Below, piece by piece: positions 23,701 through 37,672 of a DNA stretch of 64,000 bases (its first letter is position 1; the number at the start of each line of letters is the position of its first letter). A model generated the notes under the pieces. The model saw only the letters and a list, made by a program, of their open reading frames with translations, made no database searches and had not been told where the DNA came from. The position numbers were made by a program, and so were the translations under genes. This DNA is from Trochalopteron elliotii (Eukaryota; Chordata; Aves; Passeriformes; Leiothrichidae). Location of the stretch: contig JANPWX010000097.1 of assembly GCA_024734555.1 (NCBI GenBank), positions 3,017,423 through 3,081,422 of the forward strand. The letters are read 5' to 3'.

Positions 23701-26590
23701 ATTCATACTACATTTGTTGCTAATCTTGTTATTAAGTGATCTCCATAACTCTTCAGCTAAAGAAATCAGATAATTTTAAGATATCTGCCTTGTAGATAAA
23801 ACCTGCAGTGCTCCCAGCTGTAGAGCAAATTTTTAAAAATACCTGCCAAGAGTAAGAAACAAAAGTAAATTAGAGCTCCAAAAACACAAGTTGAACTATT
23901 TTGAGATTTGGAAGTTGTTGTTCAATATGTAATCCAATAAATAGTATTTAAAACAGTACAGATTTTAAAATTTGCCGTTGCCCATATTTACATAGTGGAT
24001 TTTGCACTTTGCAGTCAGTGAATGTTAGTAGACAAAAAATTTAGAGAAGTAATCTTTATCTGAAAGGTAACTAAAGATGGCAAAAGCAATTTGAGAAAAG
24101 GTCAGAATAATGTTCATCTGTTTGATCAAAATTCTTTAAAACGTTTGTTTAAAAGATATTTGAACTAAAATGTCATTCAAATACAGCAAAGAGAGCTGCA
24201 ACTGATTTAGGCTGGTCACTCATAAGTGAGAAACTCAGCTTGATCTTAAAATACAGGCAGTCAGACAGGGAAACTGAGGGACAGGATGGATGACAAACAT
24301 GAGAGTAGGGGAGAGCTAAGTTCTATAGAAATGAGATAGTGAAAAATAAGACTGAATTTGAATCCTTGGTTTGAGCTCCACTGACATTTACAAATGTAAT
24401 CTCAACTGTCAGTTGAAAACAGGAATGGATGAGTAAAACAATCCATGGAAAAGGGGATCCATCAAGCACACTCAGCCCAGCCATGTGAACCTGTCTTTGT
24501 TGCTCTCCCAGCCCAGCTGGCTTTCTGTCTGCACGCACAGACTGACTAATCTGCCGCCTGAGTGGGCTGCTGCTGCTTGTTAAGCCAATTCTTAAAATAG
24601 TGGCTGACCTAATTATATAGCATAGATCTTTACCTTAAATATATATGGTGACCGTTTACATGAAATGCATACTGGATATTTTTTAACAATTACTTTTCAC
24701 ATCTCATCACATCTTCCTTCGCTGAGCACAATTAAAGTGATGTGTATTTATCACACTTTACAGCACTGATTTAGAAGGCAGAACATGTTAAACTGATTGC
24801 TTTTCCCTAGTAGGCACTGAGGAGGTAGATAAAGGGGAGGAATAGTGGTAGTATCATTATCTGTCTTTAGTAACTTCTCTGACATAGGGTGAAAGCTTCT
24901 AGACAGGTAAAATTGTAAGCGCAGTAATACTGTCAATCAGGTACAAGTTTTGATTGCTGAGTTCATTATGTGGCCTGCTAGGTTTTAGATCAGAGTCATT
25001 AATTACTGTGAAAGTGTCAGATGTTGTAGGGATTGTCTTGATGTAGAGTCTATTTAGTATCTTCTCTACTACAATGAAAAAAGTAGCATATTTTACAGGT
25101 GAAATCAATGGAGACTAATTATCCACCACTTATAGATTAATAGGTTGTGGAGTGAAATTATGATCAGTGATAGAAACAGATTTGCAATGGGCACTAGCCA
25201 CATTCTCTGTACAAAAGCTGGTTCATAGGCTAAGCAGTGGCTCAGTGCTATTGTTATAGATGGTTTTGCAGCTCTTCTCTGCTCTCTTTATTAAGGACAC
25301 CTTGGATGTTTCTAGAAAAGCTGTAGTCACAACTTCAAATGCACTGTAGACATGGTTAAATCAAGGTAAAACTTCCCCCTAATTATCATTTATTCTGGGA
25401 TTTTATGAGACCAGTTGTTACAGAATTGGTTTTAAATGCTTCAGGCAAAGCAGAGAATTTTATTTAACATGTCAACATTTTTTTTAGAGTTTTTGAATTT
25501 AAGAACACTTAAACACGTAAAATCAGTATTTTAACATGGAAAGTTCAGATTTTAATTTCAAAATTCTAGTTTTCAACAAAATTTGAACAACTGTTATTAA
25601 GAAATAGAATAAAAGAAATTAAATATCACAAGGTGGTTCAAAAGTCTGAAAATTAACTAAGACTAGCGAAACGGAATGTCTTGGATTTGCCCAAACAATT
25701 TTTTCTTCTTTTAAAAATCCTTTCAAAGTTTTATAAGGCATTGCTATAAGACATTCCTCTCACAAATTTATTTCAGTTCTCAGTTACAAGACTAAAGACT
25801 TTATTTATCCAAGATGGTGTACCTCTGATATCGCCTAGGCTTTCTACCCTCCCTGACCTTATGTACTTTATTAAATCTGAAAAGATAACAAGCTGAGAGC
25901 GGAAAAATTATAGAGCTGAAGGCTACAGTTAGCTGTCAGTATTAGAGGCATTGTGATAGGTAACTGAAGTATTAGGGGATCCATGCACAGAAGGAACATA
26001 AGCAAAGTCTCTTGAGTATCATAGGCTCCTGGGTTTTGTCCTTCCTCTGTATGACAAGTGACAAGACCAGTGCAGGGACCCTTACACCCACAAAAAGTGG
26101 AAGGATGAGAAAACGGTGACATTTGTGTAATGTGCAAAAAAACTTGAGGATAAAGGCAGTTCCATAAGTAAAAAAGAAGCAAACAAAATCCAGGAGCTCC
26201 ACATAATTTCAGGAGGGGGAACGAAGTCAACAGTGAATCCCTCTGGGGGAGCCATCAGTGCAGTTCATCTTCAGCTCCAATGATTGCTGTGCCCGTGTAC
26301 ATGGTGGGGTTAGATATTTCCTCTGAGCTTCAGAGCTAATTAATTCTCTGCTGGGACCCTGGAGAACAATAAATTTGGTCCTGTGGTTTGATAGCAGGTG
26401 ACAAAAATGGCCTAATATCAGGCCACTCTCTGTGGTAGGAAATGGCATCTCCTTCCTCAGATGATGGTTGGGTCGGGTCCACACTGAACAATTTGGAAAA
26501 GTTCAGCAAGCCGCTCTGTACCACTTGGAAGTGAACTAGGTTAGAGAAAACCAGTACAAATGAAGAGATGTTAGTGAGGGTTTGGGGCTT
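20742..26590. other. Unique AT-rich noncoding stretch
   Basis: No supported gene. A pair of small hairpins lies at 21543-21594 and a 14-A run at 22859-22872. The AT-rich segments 23560-23760 and 24590-24770 have the look of conserved noncoding DNA, being rich in homeobox-type ATTA cores, but this cannot be tested here. The open frames reach about 120 codons and are unrecognised. Confidence 0.5.
21543..21594. repeat. Two adjacent hairpins
   Basis: ACCAGC (21543-21548) pairs with GCTGGT (21555-21560). Immediately after, CCAGCTCAG (21561-21569) pairs perfectly with CTGAGCTGG (21586-21594) across a 16-nt loop that itself repeats the AGAG and AGCTGA motifs. The local sequence is built from CAGCT/AGCTG-type words, so simple-sequence origin is the likely explanation. 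Confidence 0.7.
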
Positions 26591-26605
26591 GGGGAGGGGG
26601 GGGGG
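26591..26605. repeat. Poly(G) run
   Basis: Four G, an A, then ten G. It follows TTTGGGGCTT, so the plus strand has several G runs close together and could form a G-quadruplex. Confidence 0.85.
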
Positions 26606-29600
26606 TTTGCTTTTTTGTGAGTGCATTTTCTGCTGAAACAAGGTTTTTACCCCAAGTATGCCCTTTTCATCACACTGTCCAGATAATTTAAAATGAACAG
26701 GCAATAGACTTCCTATATTTCCCTCAGGAGGCTATTCCACAGTGAATAAATCTGATCCTTCCATTTTTTTTGTAGCTGAGCTAATGTTTTATTTTGCTAC
26801 TTCAACCCAGTGCTGCTAGCCATGCCCCACTCTGAATAGTCTCTTGGTTGCTTTGTGCTCTGGAAAGAACTAGTTTTATTATTCTCTTTATTTCTCAGTT
26901 AGCCATGTTAAAAATGTTCAACCACTGTCATAACTTCCTATGAAATGTCTTCAGTCCTGTCAGATGCTTTCATTTCACTTCACTGAATTTCCTCCCGAAC
27001 ACTGTTTTTAAGTCATCCACTGTTACTAAACTTCCTCTTACCCAAAGTTCTGCTAACATCTATAACAGAGTATATGAGCTTTGGCACAGCCCATGGCCAC
27101 TGCTTAAATATGTGTCCTCACTCTGCTGCCTGCTTCTGCGTTGTGATAAAGAAAGGCACTGTGATACATGGAGCCCAATGTACAGTTGCTTACACAAGAT
27201 CCTAATTTACTATTCCTAGCATAGGCTGTTATTAACATTTCACACATTACAAAGATATTTTTATGTATCTCTTCCTTTTTTGCACCATGCTCTGGAGTCA
27301 CAAAGAAGTGCGTTCTTTTCGTTTACCTTAAATGTCTTAGTTATCAGTCTTTCCTCACAGACACTGGTGCTACACGGCTTTTCTTCTGTACCACTGTAAG
27401 TAGTGCTGCACCTGAGAATGGCTGGCACACCTCTAAGGGGAAGGGTTGAGTGGCCCAGGCCTGAAGGTTCACCTCACCATGAAGACGGTCTCTGAAGGTG
27501 GACCAAGCTGTCCTAATTTCCTCTCTCCTGAAGTGCTGTTCTGTGGGTGGCTGCCCACCATGGATCCTACAATGCTCTGGGTCTGGGAATAGTCCCAAAG
27601 ATAACAAACCCTGCAACTTCATGTACTAAGACAACTGCTCTACCTTATGCTTGTAATTGCATTCATCAGCCGTAGGACAAAAAATATTTGTTTGGAATTC
27701 AATAAACCTAAAGTCCATTGAAGGGGGCCATATCTGGAGAAATAGAAGTGCTGGTTCCAAGCTAAAATGTCTGTGCTTCTTAAAAAAACATCCAGGCTAA
27801 ATCCAGTAACATATTATCTTGGCACCCACTGATCTCAGAAGCTTTCAGATTTAGACTGCAGCTGCGCAGAGGAGTTAAAGACCAACATTTTGCCCATAAG
27901 CTGTTCCCATCCCCTGCTAAATATGGTACAAAGCTGCACAAATAGTTGTGCTGGGATGGTGCAGGGAGTTCAGAACAAGAAAACTACAGCTGGAGATGAA
28001 TGGCCTCTAGAGGGTTGACAGATGCCATCTAAGCCTGATTAGTGTAGACACTGAAAAGTGGCAGTTTGTGGATGGAGTTTCATAGATCTTCAGTGCAGCT
28101 CTCTTATTCATCCTCCTAATTTGTGTTTACGGCAGCACTTGAGAGGCTCTTGGCATTTTTCATGAGCAAAAATAGAGATAATTTAGACAGTGATCAAAAG
28201 CCTGATTCTGAAGGCACTGCAATGTTCCGCAGTCTGGATGCCTTCAAGACAGAGCCAAATCTGGCTGCCAGAGGTGCAGCAGCCCATCCTACCTCCCTGT
28301 ACAGAAGGAGAGTATTGGAAGACTCCTGCCAGGATCAATGAAGGTGATTTTAGGGCAAACGTAATAATTGCATGCTTTGGTGCAACATGTGTGTAAAGGA
28401 GGAAGGAGGGCAGTATTACTTAATGATAATATTTTTTTAATATAAGAGGCTAACATTTTAATGAGCCTCAAATCTAAATCTTAGACATGGTCTGTGGAGG
28501 TGCAGTGGAGAGACAAGAGAGAGGAAGCTTGATCTGTTGGTAACTGTACAGTACTACCCATCTTTTATAACTTCCAAGAGACTTAATGTTATTAAGGCTT
28601 TGTGTTTGTGGGCTCTCTTGGAGCTGGGACACACCACGTCACCAGGGCCTCATAGCAGGAATGACTCTGCACAGGCACAGCTTTCCTCCACACTGCTGTA
28701 TTAGCCATCCTTCTAATGCCCCTATCCTACTTTTTTTCAATCCTCCTACAAACAGGCTGAAATAATTCAGCAGGCCAATACAATAACAAGGAAAAGACAG
28801 ATCCTCATGGGTATCCAGAGCCCCTGACATGTGGCATTGCAATTATCAGCTGATCAAACAGCTGTGTATCACTGGGGGCAAGGAGCAAGGTGACACAGGC
28901 ATTGTGTCACCAGCATCTTGTTGCAGCTTTTGGACTGAGCCTCCCCATGACAGAGCAGGTGTCAGGAGGGTGTAAGTGTCCCTTGCCTTGACTGGACATT
29001 CAGCCTTGTCCTTCACAATTTGCACTGAAACCCAGTTTTGACTTTTGCCTGTGTAGAAGTGTCTGAGGTGCAGACTGAGTGGTAAATGAAATGAGAGGCA
29101 AGGAAGAGCAGCCTTCTGTGACCTCTGCTGCTGCTGGTGATGGGAGTCTCCCCTGGGAGGGAGGGTCAGAGGGCATCTGTCAAAACAGGACAGGCTGTGC
29201 GGAGTCTCTGGGACAAAGGCAATGGCATCAGGGGTCACCTTTCAGTGCCATAACACCTGACACACTGGAAGACACAGGGAGACCTGTCACACATTTGTGT
29301 CCTTGCCAGCCAGTGTCCTCTGGAAGGAACAGCTTGTCTGAATTAGCCATGGTCTTCTCTGAAAATGCTTGGAATAGCCAGGCACTGTGATGGACCTTGA
29401 GTCATGTCAAAACACTTGGCAGGGAGAGGGCAGGTCCACTCTGGCTGGGGAAGGAGGTATCTTGCTGATGGCTGGACAGGGAGGTAGGAGGAGGGATGGG
29501 GCAGCAGCCAGGGTCAGGGCTGGGGTCCCCAGTGCTTACACCAACCCACTCCTCCCCACACAGGTAGGGAACAACTCATCCTCTGGGCTGTAAGCGATAA

Positions 29601-32600
29601 GGAAAAGGGTAAACGGATTTAGGGAGAGAAGGGAAAAAACACCTCTGAGAGCAGGAAAAGCTGTTTGATTGTGAAAGTGATGTGAGGGTAAAGCAATTCT
29701 GCTGGAGTAGCAATTGTGCCCTATCTTTAGAGGGAAGCCTTTAGAGGAAGTTGCTGAAACACAGTGGTGTTTTTCATGCATTTGAACCTAGGATAAAAAG
29801 ACAAAGTTTCCTTATTACTTTCAGTATGCCCTTGTTCCACACTACCTTGTATTTACTGTAGGAAATACCTTCAATATCTCAAACAGTGAGGTTATCTGAC
29901 AGCAAACACTTCTTTAGTCATCTAAGTAACTTGCACCAGGAAAGAAAGTAGGCAGTTTAAGTAATGTTGGTCACTCATTTCCTCAGAGGCTGCATTAAAT
30001 TTGCTGACAGGCTCAGTCCTGTGCACTTTTGCATCACTTCCCCCTTTGCTCCTGATCCCAAGCACCACTGGGATTCATTGAAATCTGTTCTACTCTCTTT
30101 TTGTGCTGTGAAGTGTTAGTCTACTTGTAGGAGAGACCTAACCAACATTGATTTTGAGTGGCTTCCACCTTCAGCCTTATCACACAGCCTTTGAAATACT
30201 GCCTTTTCTTTTCCAAACCTCTTTACTGCTGGGGCAAAAGGGCATCAGAAGTGCAGTAGCACCCAAGTGGCTCAGCAAGTTGCATCTTCAGCAAAGTGTT
30301 TTAGGAAACACAGATAGCTTTAACCAGTATCTATCTGCTGAACATGCAGACATGGAGTGTAAAATCTCTGCAAGCTGGAGACATCAGTCAGAGGAGGGCA
30401 CACAAGCGGCAACTTTGCACAGTGCACCCCTCCCAGGCAAGGAGTTCACTACAGTGCCTGAGATGATTGTAGCCATGGCCAAAGACTCTGGTGTAAAGCC
30501 TCTGGTGAGGGATAAGTGCATCGTTGACAGATGCTCTTCTGGCAGGAATGTGCCTTGTGCCTTAGACTCGGGCTGAAAATTCCTCTCTCTTTTCTCCGGA
30601 CACGAGTGAAAAGAGCAACCAGATTTTGGGAGATAGCTAGTTTATTCTGAAAAATGTCACCCCAGCATGGTGCTGACTGTAACACTAGAAGATCCTAATG
30701 ACGCAAGGTCTTAATGCAAGTTAAGACCAGCATAGTTTAATCTTCAGTTTTTAATGAGTAGGAGAAAGTCCTGCACAGAGTTCTCTGCAGCAAGACAAGT
30801 TGCAATGTCTATTTATTACAAATGTGTAATGTCAATAGTGCATGATATCCAGCAGAAAAAAGGAGGTGAATCTCTCTGGTCTTACAGACAAAGTGAGAAC
30901 AAAGTATTAATCAAAAAATTAATGATTGAACAGTGCTGTTAAATTTCTGCCTTTTATTTCAGAAACAAACTACACAAAGCAGCAACAGTTTACAGTTCAG
31001 GAAGGACATAACTATTCCCCGTGCTGACAACCACTTATGCTCTATTTAACACATGGAATTTAAGTGGTGCAGAAAGTACACTTGGCCAGGAATTGCTGTC
31101 TGAAAGCCTCTGCAAAGAAAAATGCATTTACTGCCAAAAAATTAGTTTTCAGTAAGAAATTTCTTGGTATTGTGCAGAGTCATAGACTTTCCTCTTGTTT
31201 TGTAATTAGACATCAAAAGAAAGCCTGTCATTTAAATTAAAATATGTTACTTGAGATCCTTTGAAACAAGCATCATGCTGAAATAAACAATTAGTCATAT
31301 TTCTGTTTATTTTTATCTCACGAATCTACTGTTGAAAGCCATTGTTAAGCATACAGTCTGGCATTAGAAAGACTCCTGCTAACTTTCACAGGCTCTAGGA
31401 TAAGAGCTTAACAGGTTGTGTAGATGAAATTGCACTCATAATTACATGTATTTGCCCACAGCTAGATTGGACAAGTTATGTTTATTTTGCTTTACATGTG
31501 GTGACTAGGTAAAATGAATGGCCTTTAGTGTGTGCGAGGTCAGAGTTGATATCTTAATTAAGCCTCCCAGACTTGTGCTTTGTGCATTTACAGGTTAGTG
31601 AGGGTACACACGCAGGATGGAGAAGGGGGAATGGGGACCAAGAATTTAGGAGACCTTTGTCTGGAAGAGATGCTAGTGAAAGCTAGCATCAGAGGCACAG
31701 AAAACACAGTCAGTTCTCTTCTGTTTTCTTCCCCAGCTTTGCAACAGGAAATCCTGAATCAGGGAGGCGTAATGATCGGCTGGGTAATTTATATAGCCCC
31801 AGGCATCTTGCTTGTGTAAGAGAGTTTGCACAAAGCAAATGTCACTTCAGATTGAGCAGTAACAGACTGTTTCAGAAAGGACAGACGCAGCTCTAGGAGT
31901 GACATGTATGAGGATGAATCCATGTCCTTGCTGGCAGAGCCTGTCTCAGTGCCTACCTGTCCATGTTTCCTACTCTTGAGTAAGAAATAAGCTCAGGTCA
32001 GTGATAAAGACAGAGACGTCAAATCAGGACCTTTATAGTCTAACCATTAATATTTTGGGGTTCATTTGCTTAACCTTTGTCAGTATAAAATCAACAGCAA
32101 AAATGGTTGACAACAAAATAAACCAGAAAAAGTGCTTAACCAATAATCAGGAGTGTGGTAACTGGATGCAAATAAAGTAAAAAGCAACAGGAGAAGTTGT
32201 AAGTATTATTATCCAGGCAATCCAAAGATTGTGTGATAAAGACAGAGCTTAAAATATAATAACCTACTTTGCTATGATTGAATATATCAGTTAAAAGAAT
32301 CCCAGCTGCATTACTCTTCAGACATCATTTTTTTCTGTTATTGGTATTTGACATTGAATTGATGTGAATTGCTCACACTGTTCAGCCCTGGGTGTTTGAT
32401 GTGGTAAAACAAAGAAAACTATAGAATAGTCTGTTTGTTACTGACACTCCTACTCAAAGATGATAACAGAGGCTCTTTTCTAATACTTTGCCTTTCTTTC
32501 ACCTTGTCGCCTAACCAAGATCAACGGAACAAAGTAAAAATAAAGGTAGTAAAAGGAAAATTTTTGTTATACTTGATTTTTATCTAGTAAGATGATCTTA

Positions 32601-35600
32601 AACCCTCATGAAAAATAAACCAGTACAAATACCACTGTGTTTGCTCAGTCACTCACAATTGCAGAAAATGGGTCCTAAATACCCTTTGATATTTCTTGAT
32701 GTTTCTTTGTATTACAGTAACAGTGAGATACCAGAACCCTGGTTTTGCTTAGTCCTGAAAAAAAAACCCACCAGGGCAAAGCCCATTTCTGCTAAATTTG
32801 TTTCTAATACAAACCCCATCCATGAGGCAACAGATGAATACAGCAGTAAGATGCAAAGCATCAAAACATCTTTTTTGTAGAAACCACAATCACTTTTAAG
32901 ACAACATCCATACTCCTTACAGCCATATTGACTGACCAGTTTCCAGCCGGATTCTCCAGAATGTTTGCCCATTTAGGTGTTTCTCTTTTTACCAGCACCT
33001 TAAAAATAAAGAATCTCAAAAGCTCACTTATTGTCGTGTCTCTTAGACACCCTCTTCTGCTCAGAAAAAAAACAAAAACTCTAATACAACAAGTTCCCTC
33101 TGTGCACCAACAGAGAGAGCAATGTAAGTTGTCTGTACTAACACCAGAGTCAGGTTCTCTTGGAGTGTTTCTAAATGTAAAATTCATCAGTTAATTCTGT
33201 GAATGTGCTTTGAAACACAATATTACTCCAGCCAGTTTCTTAGCAATCTCACAGTAGAAATCCTTGGAAGAGAAATGCTGCACATAATGCTTTGCACTGA
33301 GATGGATATTTTGCATTGAGCTGCACTCAGCACATGCTCAGATAACCCAGGTAATTGCAAACCAGGCCACTCTGTAATGCTGCCTTGTCCTTGGCTATAT
33401 ATAACAAGTGCTTGCAATCTCTGGGTGTCCTATCAGCTGGATCTCTCCCCACAGAACCTGTGTTTGAAGGCTGTGACTTTTCCAGGCACGAAATCTGGAT
33501 GAAGCTGCTGTTTCTGAAAAGCCAGGATCTTTCTTGTGCTTGATGGCATGAGGCACGTGGGTAAGTGTAAAGGGAAATAGCTTAAGTAATGTCTTTGGCA
33601 TTGAGTTGTTGCAGTAGAACTTTTACCCCTTCTGTCTCCCCATGTGGCTGCAATAACATACTGCCTCATCAGGCACCTAATGCTGATTTTTGTGGTATAA
33701 AACCCAGAAGAAGGCTGCCAAGAGCAAAGGATATGTTGATTGCAACCTGGCTTCAATGAGAATGTAATGAATCCTTAACAGCAGAGCAAAGCAGTGCTTG
33801 AAGATACTGCTGGGCTATGATTATCCACCCTGCACCTTGTACTCAGAGGTGGGAGGTACTGCCATTGTTCATGTCAAGCTCTCAGACAGGCTGCAATTTT
33901 GTCCCCTTTGGTAGCTTAAGCTCTGTAGAGCCAGGATACGTTCTTTTCTGTGGTGGGTTCCTTATCCTGAGAGGGCCTTTAGGCACTGTTGTAGTAAAGG
34001 CAGTTTTACTCTTTTCTGTGCAGCAATGTGAGTAAAGGGCGGGGATGGGTGAATGCAGCAGCTCCTTGCTGAAGGAGGTGAGATGATGATTAGCAGAGAC
34101 AGTCACTCGATGAGCATATGCAAGACACAAAGGGACTGATGCCTCCCTCCCATCTGGCTGAACTTCTCTACACACGTGCATATGTATATCTCATGTAAAT
34201 TTTAGTATGAGTTAAAAGAAGAGGGTCAAAACCCAACAATTATACAAGTATGCTTTGAGATTTGAATTGCACTTATGCCTTCAAATGCCTGTTTAACCCT
34301 GGGCTTAGCTTACCAGCTGCTTACCAGCCTGCAGTTCAGGTTCCCATTTGGTGCCAAGGTGCCTCTGCAAGGGCTTCTAAATGATGTGCCCTGCACAAAG
34401 AGAAGGCAAAAGGCACATCACAGTAACCCAAAAACTGAGAAGGTCTTTTGATCTTTCAGAGGGAGTGGAAGTTGAAATGATTTACAAGAGGTGATTCAAT
34501 GGGATTTTCAGAGCTGGTCTGCACGAATGGGTGCAAACAGGTCCAAGTTCCTTTGCTCTGACTAAACCTGGTTCAGAAACTCTGAAGATGTGCTACTGCT
34601 GTGCTTAAGTTGACTTGCCTTGTTGAGAAGCTAATAGATTTGTGTGGCTTTTCAAGCCAAAGCTGGCTCCTAGCCAGCCAGCCTGGAGCACAGGCAGAGT
34701 GAGCTCATGTCTGCCTGCACCCACCCATGGAGACAGGCCACAGAGGTTATGTCTAACATAACTGCAAGGATAGTCTTCTTACATATTCCAGGCCTCAGTG
34801 AGCATCACACCCAAGAATCAGGCCTTTGGGTTTGCCTTGACCAGAAAGACCAACTGATGCCGAGGATGTTCTAGGGAACATGAGCTGAAGGCAATGGAGA
34901 AAAAGAGGACACTTGAATTTCTGAATCACTTCGAAAACCTTGAGTAAACTCCTTTCTAACTACAGCTTATTGTACAACAGTACCACCTCAGCAGAGGATA
35001 TAAACTTGTTGAAGCTTTAAGTGTTCTGAATTTTTCCAAAATTAACTCTAAATTAGTTTCAAATTGTTTTGTTTTCTTCCAGTATCTTCTGCTTTTGTTT
35101 ATCTTACACCAGTCTGAGGGTTCTACCTGAAGTTTCAAGCATTTCAAAATCTATTACTTAAGACTTGGTAAAATCAGTCTGCATAGATGAGTCTGTTTAT
35201 GTATGGTCAGGCAGCTTACTATTGTTCTAACATTTAAAAAAAGAAATCCAAAGGAATACTTGCTTTCTGTACTATGTTAGCTTTAATAAAGTAGCCAAAG
35301 AAAAAATTGGAATCTGTTTCCTGGCATTTTTTTTCATTACTTAGCTATAATATTTTTGAAATCATCAAGTTCCTCTCAAAATACTAAGCTATGATTGGGC
35401 TGTGAAATCTGAATCCAATAAAAGAAGATCCTATTCTTGAAGGATGCATTGTTGTCATGAAGCCACAAATTAAAATTAAAAAAAAAATAGTGTTTAAAAA
35501 GTGGTATAAATTTACTGACACATTTTCATGTAATTAGATTGAGTACAATAACCTTTTAAATATGTAGATGCTTCTTAAAACCTCTCTTAAGTGGCAAAAT

Positions 35601-37413
35601 GAAGCTGTTTTCAAAACAGAAAATCAGTAACTTCATAATTAATTTTTCATTAAAGTTCCCAAGTAATTATTGATATTATTAATAAAGCAATAACATTGCC
35701 TCAGTTTGGACACAGGTACCTAAAAATGGTCCTCTTCTCAGGTAGGGTCACACTACTCCTGTGGAGAGTGACACAAAGATGTAAAATTGGCTTAGGGGTG
35801 TCATGCTGCTACTTGCATGAAAGATCTGAAACTCAGCGCAAACTGAAAGATGTCAAGTCTTGGTTTTCAAGGATTTCTGAGATGTTCTGTCCCAGATTAG
35901 GAGTCAGTGAATCTTTATCACAAAGGCTTCCCCAGACCTTTCTTGTTTTGGGATAGCTTTTCATCCTGGCTGTCACAGCTTCTCCTGGTTGCTCAAATAT
36001 TAATATTCTTTTCTGAACCTTGCTGAATCTTTGGACAAACAATGAAACCTGGAAGTAGCAAGTATCTGAACTAAGTGTTTTCTTAAGAGTCTTGTCTATT
36101 TGTATTTTTATTTTAAAACTTCTTTCAGCCTTGATTTACACATGAAGGACAAGCACATGTAGCAACGGTTCTGAACGATTAATCTTTTGTTACCACTACA
36201 CTGTCCATTGTATGTCTCTTAACAGTAAAGACTTTTATACTTCTTAAACTCAGATCTTGGCCAGGCTACATTAATTTCTTCCCCTTAAAAAAGCTCCCAA
36301 GTTTTTTTGAGATGCTGAACAGAACAGGATGTTCACAGTGAGTGCTTACATTCTCAAAATAGTAGTATGTTTTCAACATTGTATTATGGCAACACAGTAT
36401 TTTATTAATTTACCAGATTGCAATTGAGGACTGATCAGAGATACTGTTCCTATGAGCATTGAAATAGATTTCCAATCTCTTCATCCTCCCATGTTAACTA
36501 GATTTCATCAGAGGTAGCTGTGATTCCACCATGAAGTTAGTATTAAAACAAATATTTTATTCATGTATATAAAGAATGCAACATGTCAGAGGAATAGTTT
36601 TTCACCGAGGGATTCCAATGACTTTTTGAAGTCAATGTCACAACTTTCAAAGGCTGGACTTGCTTGTGTTTGTGAAGCTTGTCTGAATAATGCTTAGTGA
36701 GTGTATACAAACATACATCACTACCTCCTTCAGGCAGCGATGATGAGCATTATAGGTCATAACAAGCACCTTACATTTGAGATCAGACATAAGGTTTCAC
36801 AGTAATAATAGCAAGTCCCCATTGTCTTTTTCTGGGTTAAGCCAGGATTTGGTCCTGGTTCTTGGAACAGTACAAGAGGTTGCCAGATCAGCAACCCTTA
36901 AGAAGTTTTGTTGTTAACTACTAAGGACAGTTGGAGTTGCCTAAGAACATATGGCTCACTTGCAGAGCATTCCTGGTTATGCACTGGAGAGCTGAATTTA
37001 TTCCACATACATGGATAACCCCATTAGCATGGAAGAAGAGCAAACAGATACAGATATAGATAAAACAGCTCCTAGGACCATTATTTCCTGAAGTCTTGTC
37101 AGTGAGAGGGATATGACTAAATCACTCAACATGACTAAGGAAACTCATGCTTTTGTGGTTGCTATTGTAGTCAAGCTCCCCGCAGGCACCATGAACAACC
37201 AAGATCTAAGGGCTGACAAGGCTGACTTAAGGCCAGCCTTTGAAGATTAAGGTTAGGCAGTGGCTGCTTTGCACGGAGGACAAACAGTAGAGAGTGCCTC
37301 TGGAAGTGTGCCACTTATGCTAGGACATCTGCTCTGTGCCCAGACAGCTCCTGGGATGCTACCAGGGAGTGCCCTCAGAGGCCAGCAGAAACACAGGCAG
37401 ATGGCACAACACT
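26606..37413. other. Unique noncoding stretch
   Basis: No supported gene. The longest frame is 142 codons (30148-30576, plus strand). It has no domain, signal peptide or codon pattern that I recognise, so I treat it as chance. A 9-bp hairpin lies at 28889-28911. An 11-bp tandem GCTTACCAGCT/GCTTACCAGCC lies at 34308-34328. The part from 35100 to 35700 is very AT-rich. No mobile element is recognised in these 10.8 kb. Confidence 0.5.
28889..28911. repeat. Perfect 9-bp inverted repeat
   Basis: GGTGACACA (28889-28897) and TGTGTCACC (28903-28911) are exact reverse complements around 5 nt. The spacing gives a compact dyad that could suit a dimeric DNA-binding protein or form a small hairpin. Confidence 0.85.
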
Positions 37414-37672
37414 TCATAGAATCATAGAACCATTTAGGTTGGAAGCGACCTCTAAAATCATTGAGTTCAACCATTAATCCAGTACTGTCATGTTCACCAT
37501 GTCCCTCAGTGCTGTATCTATGCATCTTTTATGTAACTCCAGGAATGGTGACTCAACCACTTCCCTGTAGAGTTTTGAACAGTACTGTTCCAGAGCTTGA
37601 CAGCCCTTTCAGTGAAGAAATGTTTCATAATATCCCACCTCAACTGCAGTTTGGGGCCATTTCCTCTTGTCC
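37414..37672 (-). mobile_element. CR1 LINE, 5'-truncated 3' end
   Basis: Read on the minus strand, this is the 3' part of a CR1 non-LTR retrotransposon. Going 5' to 3' it has the stretch GGACAAGAGGAAATGGCC, a block corresponding to the CR1 words around AAGTGGTTGAGTCACCATTCC, then CCAACCTAAATGGTTCTATG and two copies of the terminal octamer repeat (TCTATGAT-type) ending at 37414. On the plus strand this appears as TCATAGAATCATAGAACC followed by ATTTAGGTTGGAAG. It covers only the end of ORF2 and the 3' UTR, so it is a dead, severely 5'-truncated copy. CR1 normally leaves no long target-site duplication, and none is seen. The right boundary is approximate, because similarity fades after about 37672. 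Confidence 0.95.

Noticed and set aside
30148..30576. 142-codon open frame on the plus strand
   Set aside because: No recognisable family, and no promoter or splice context. It is treated as chance.
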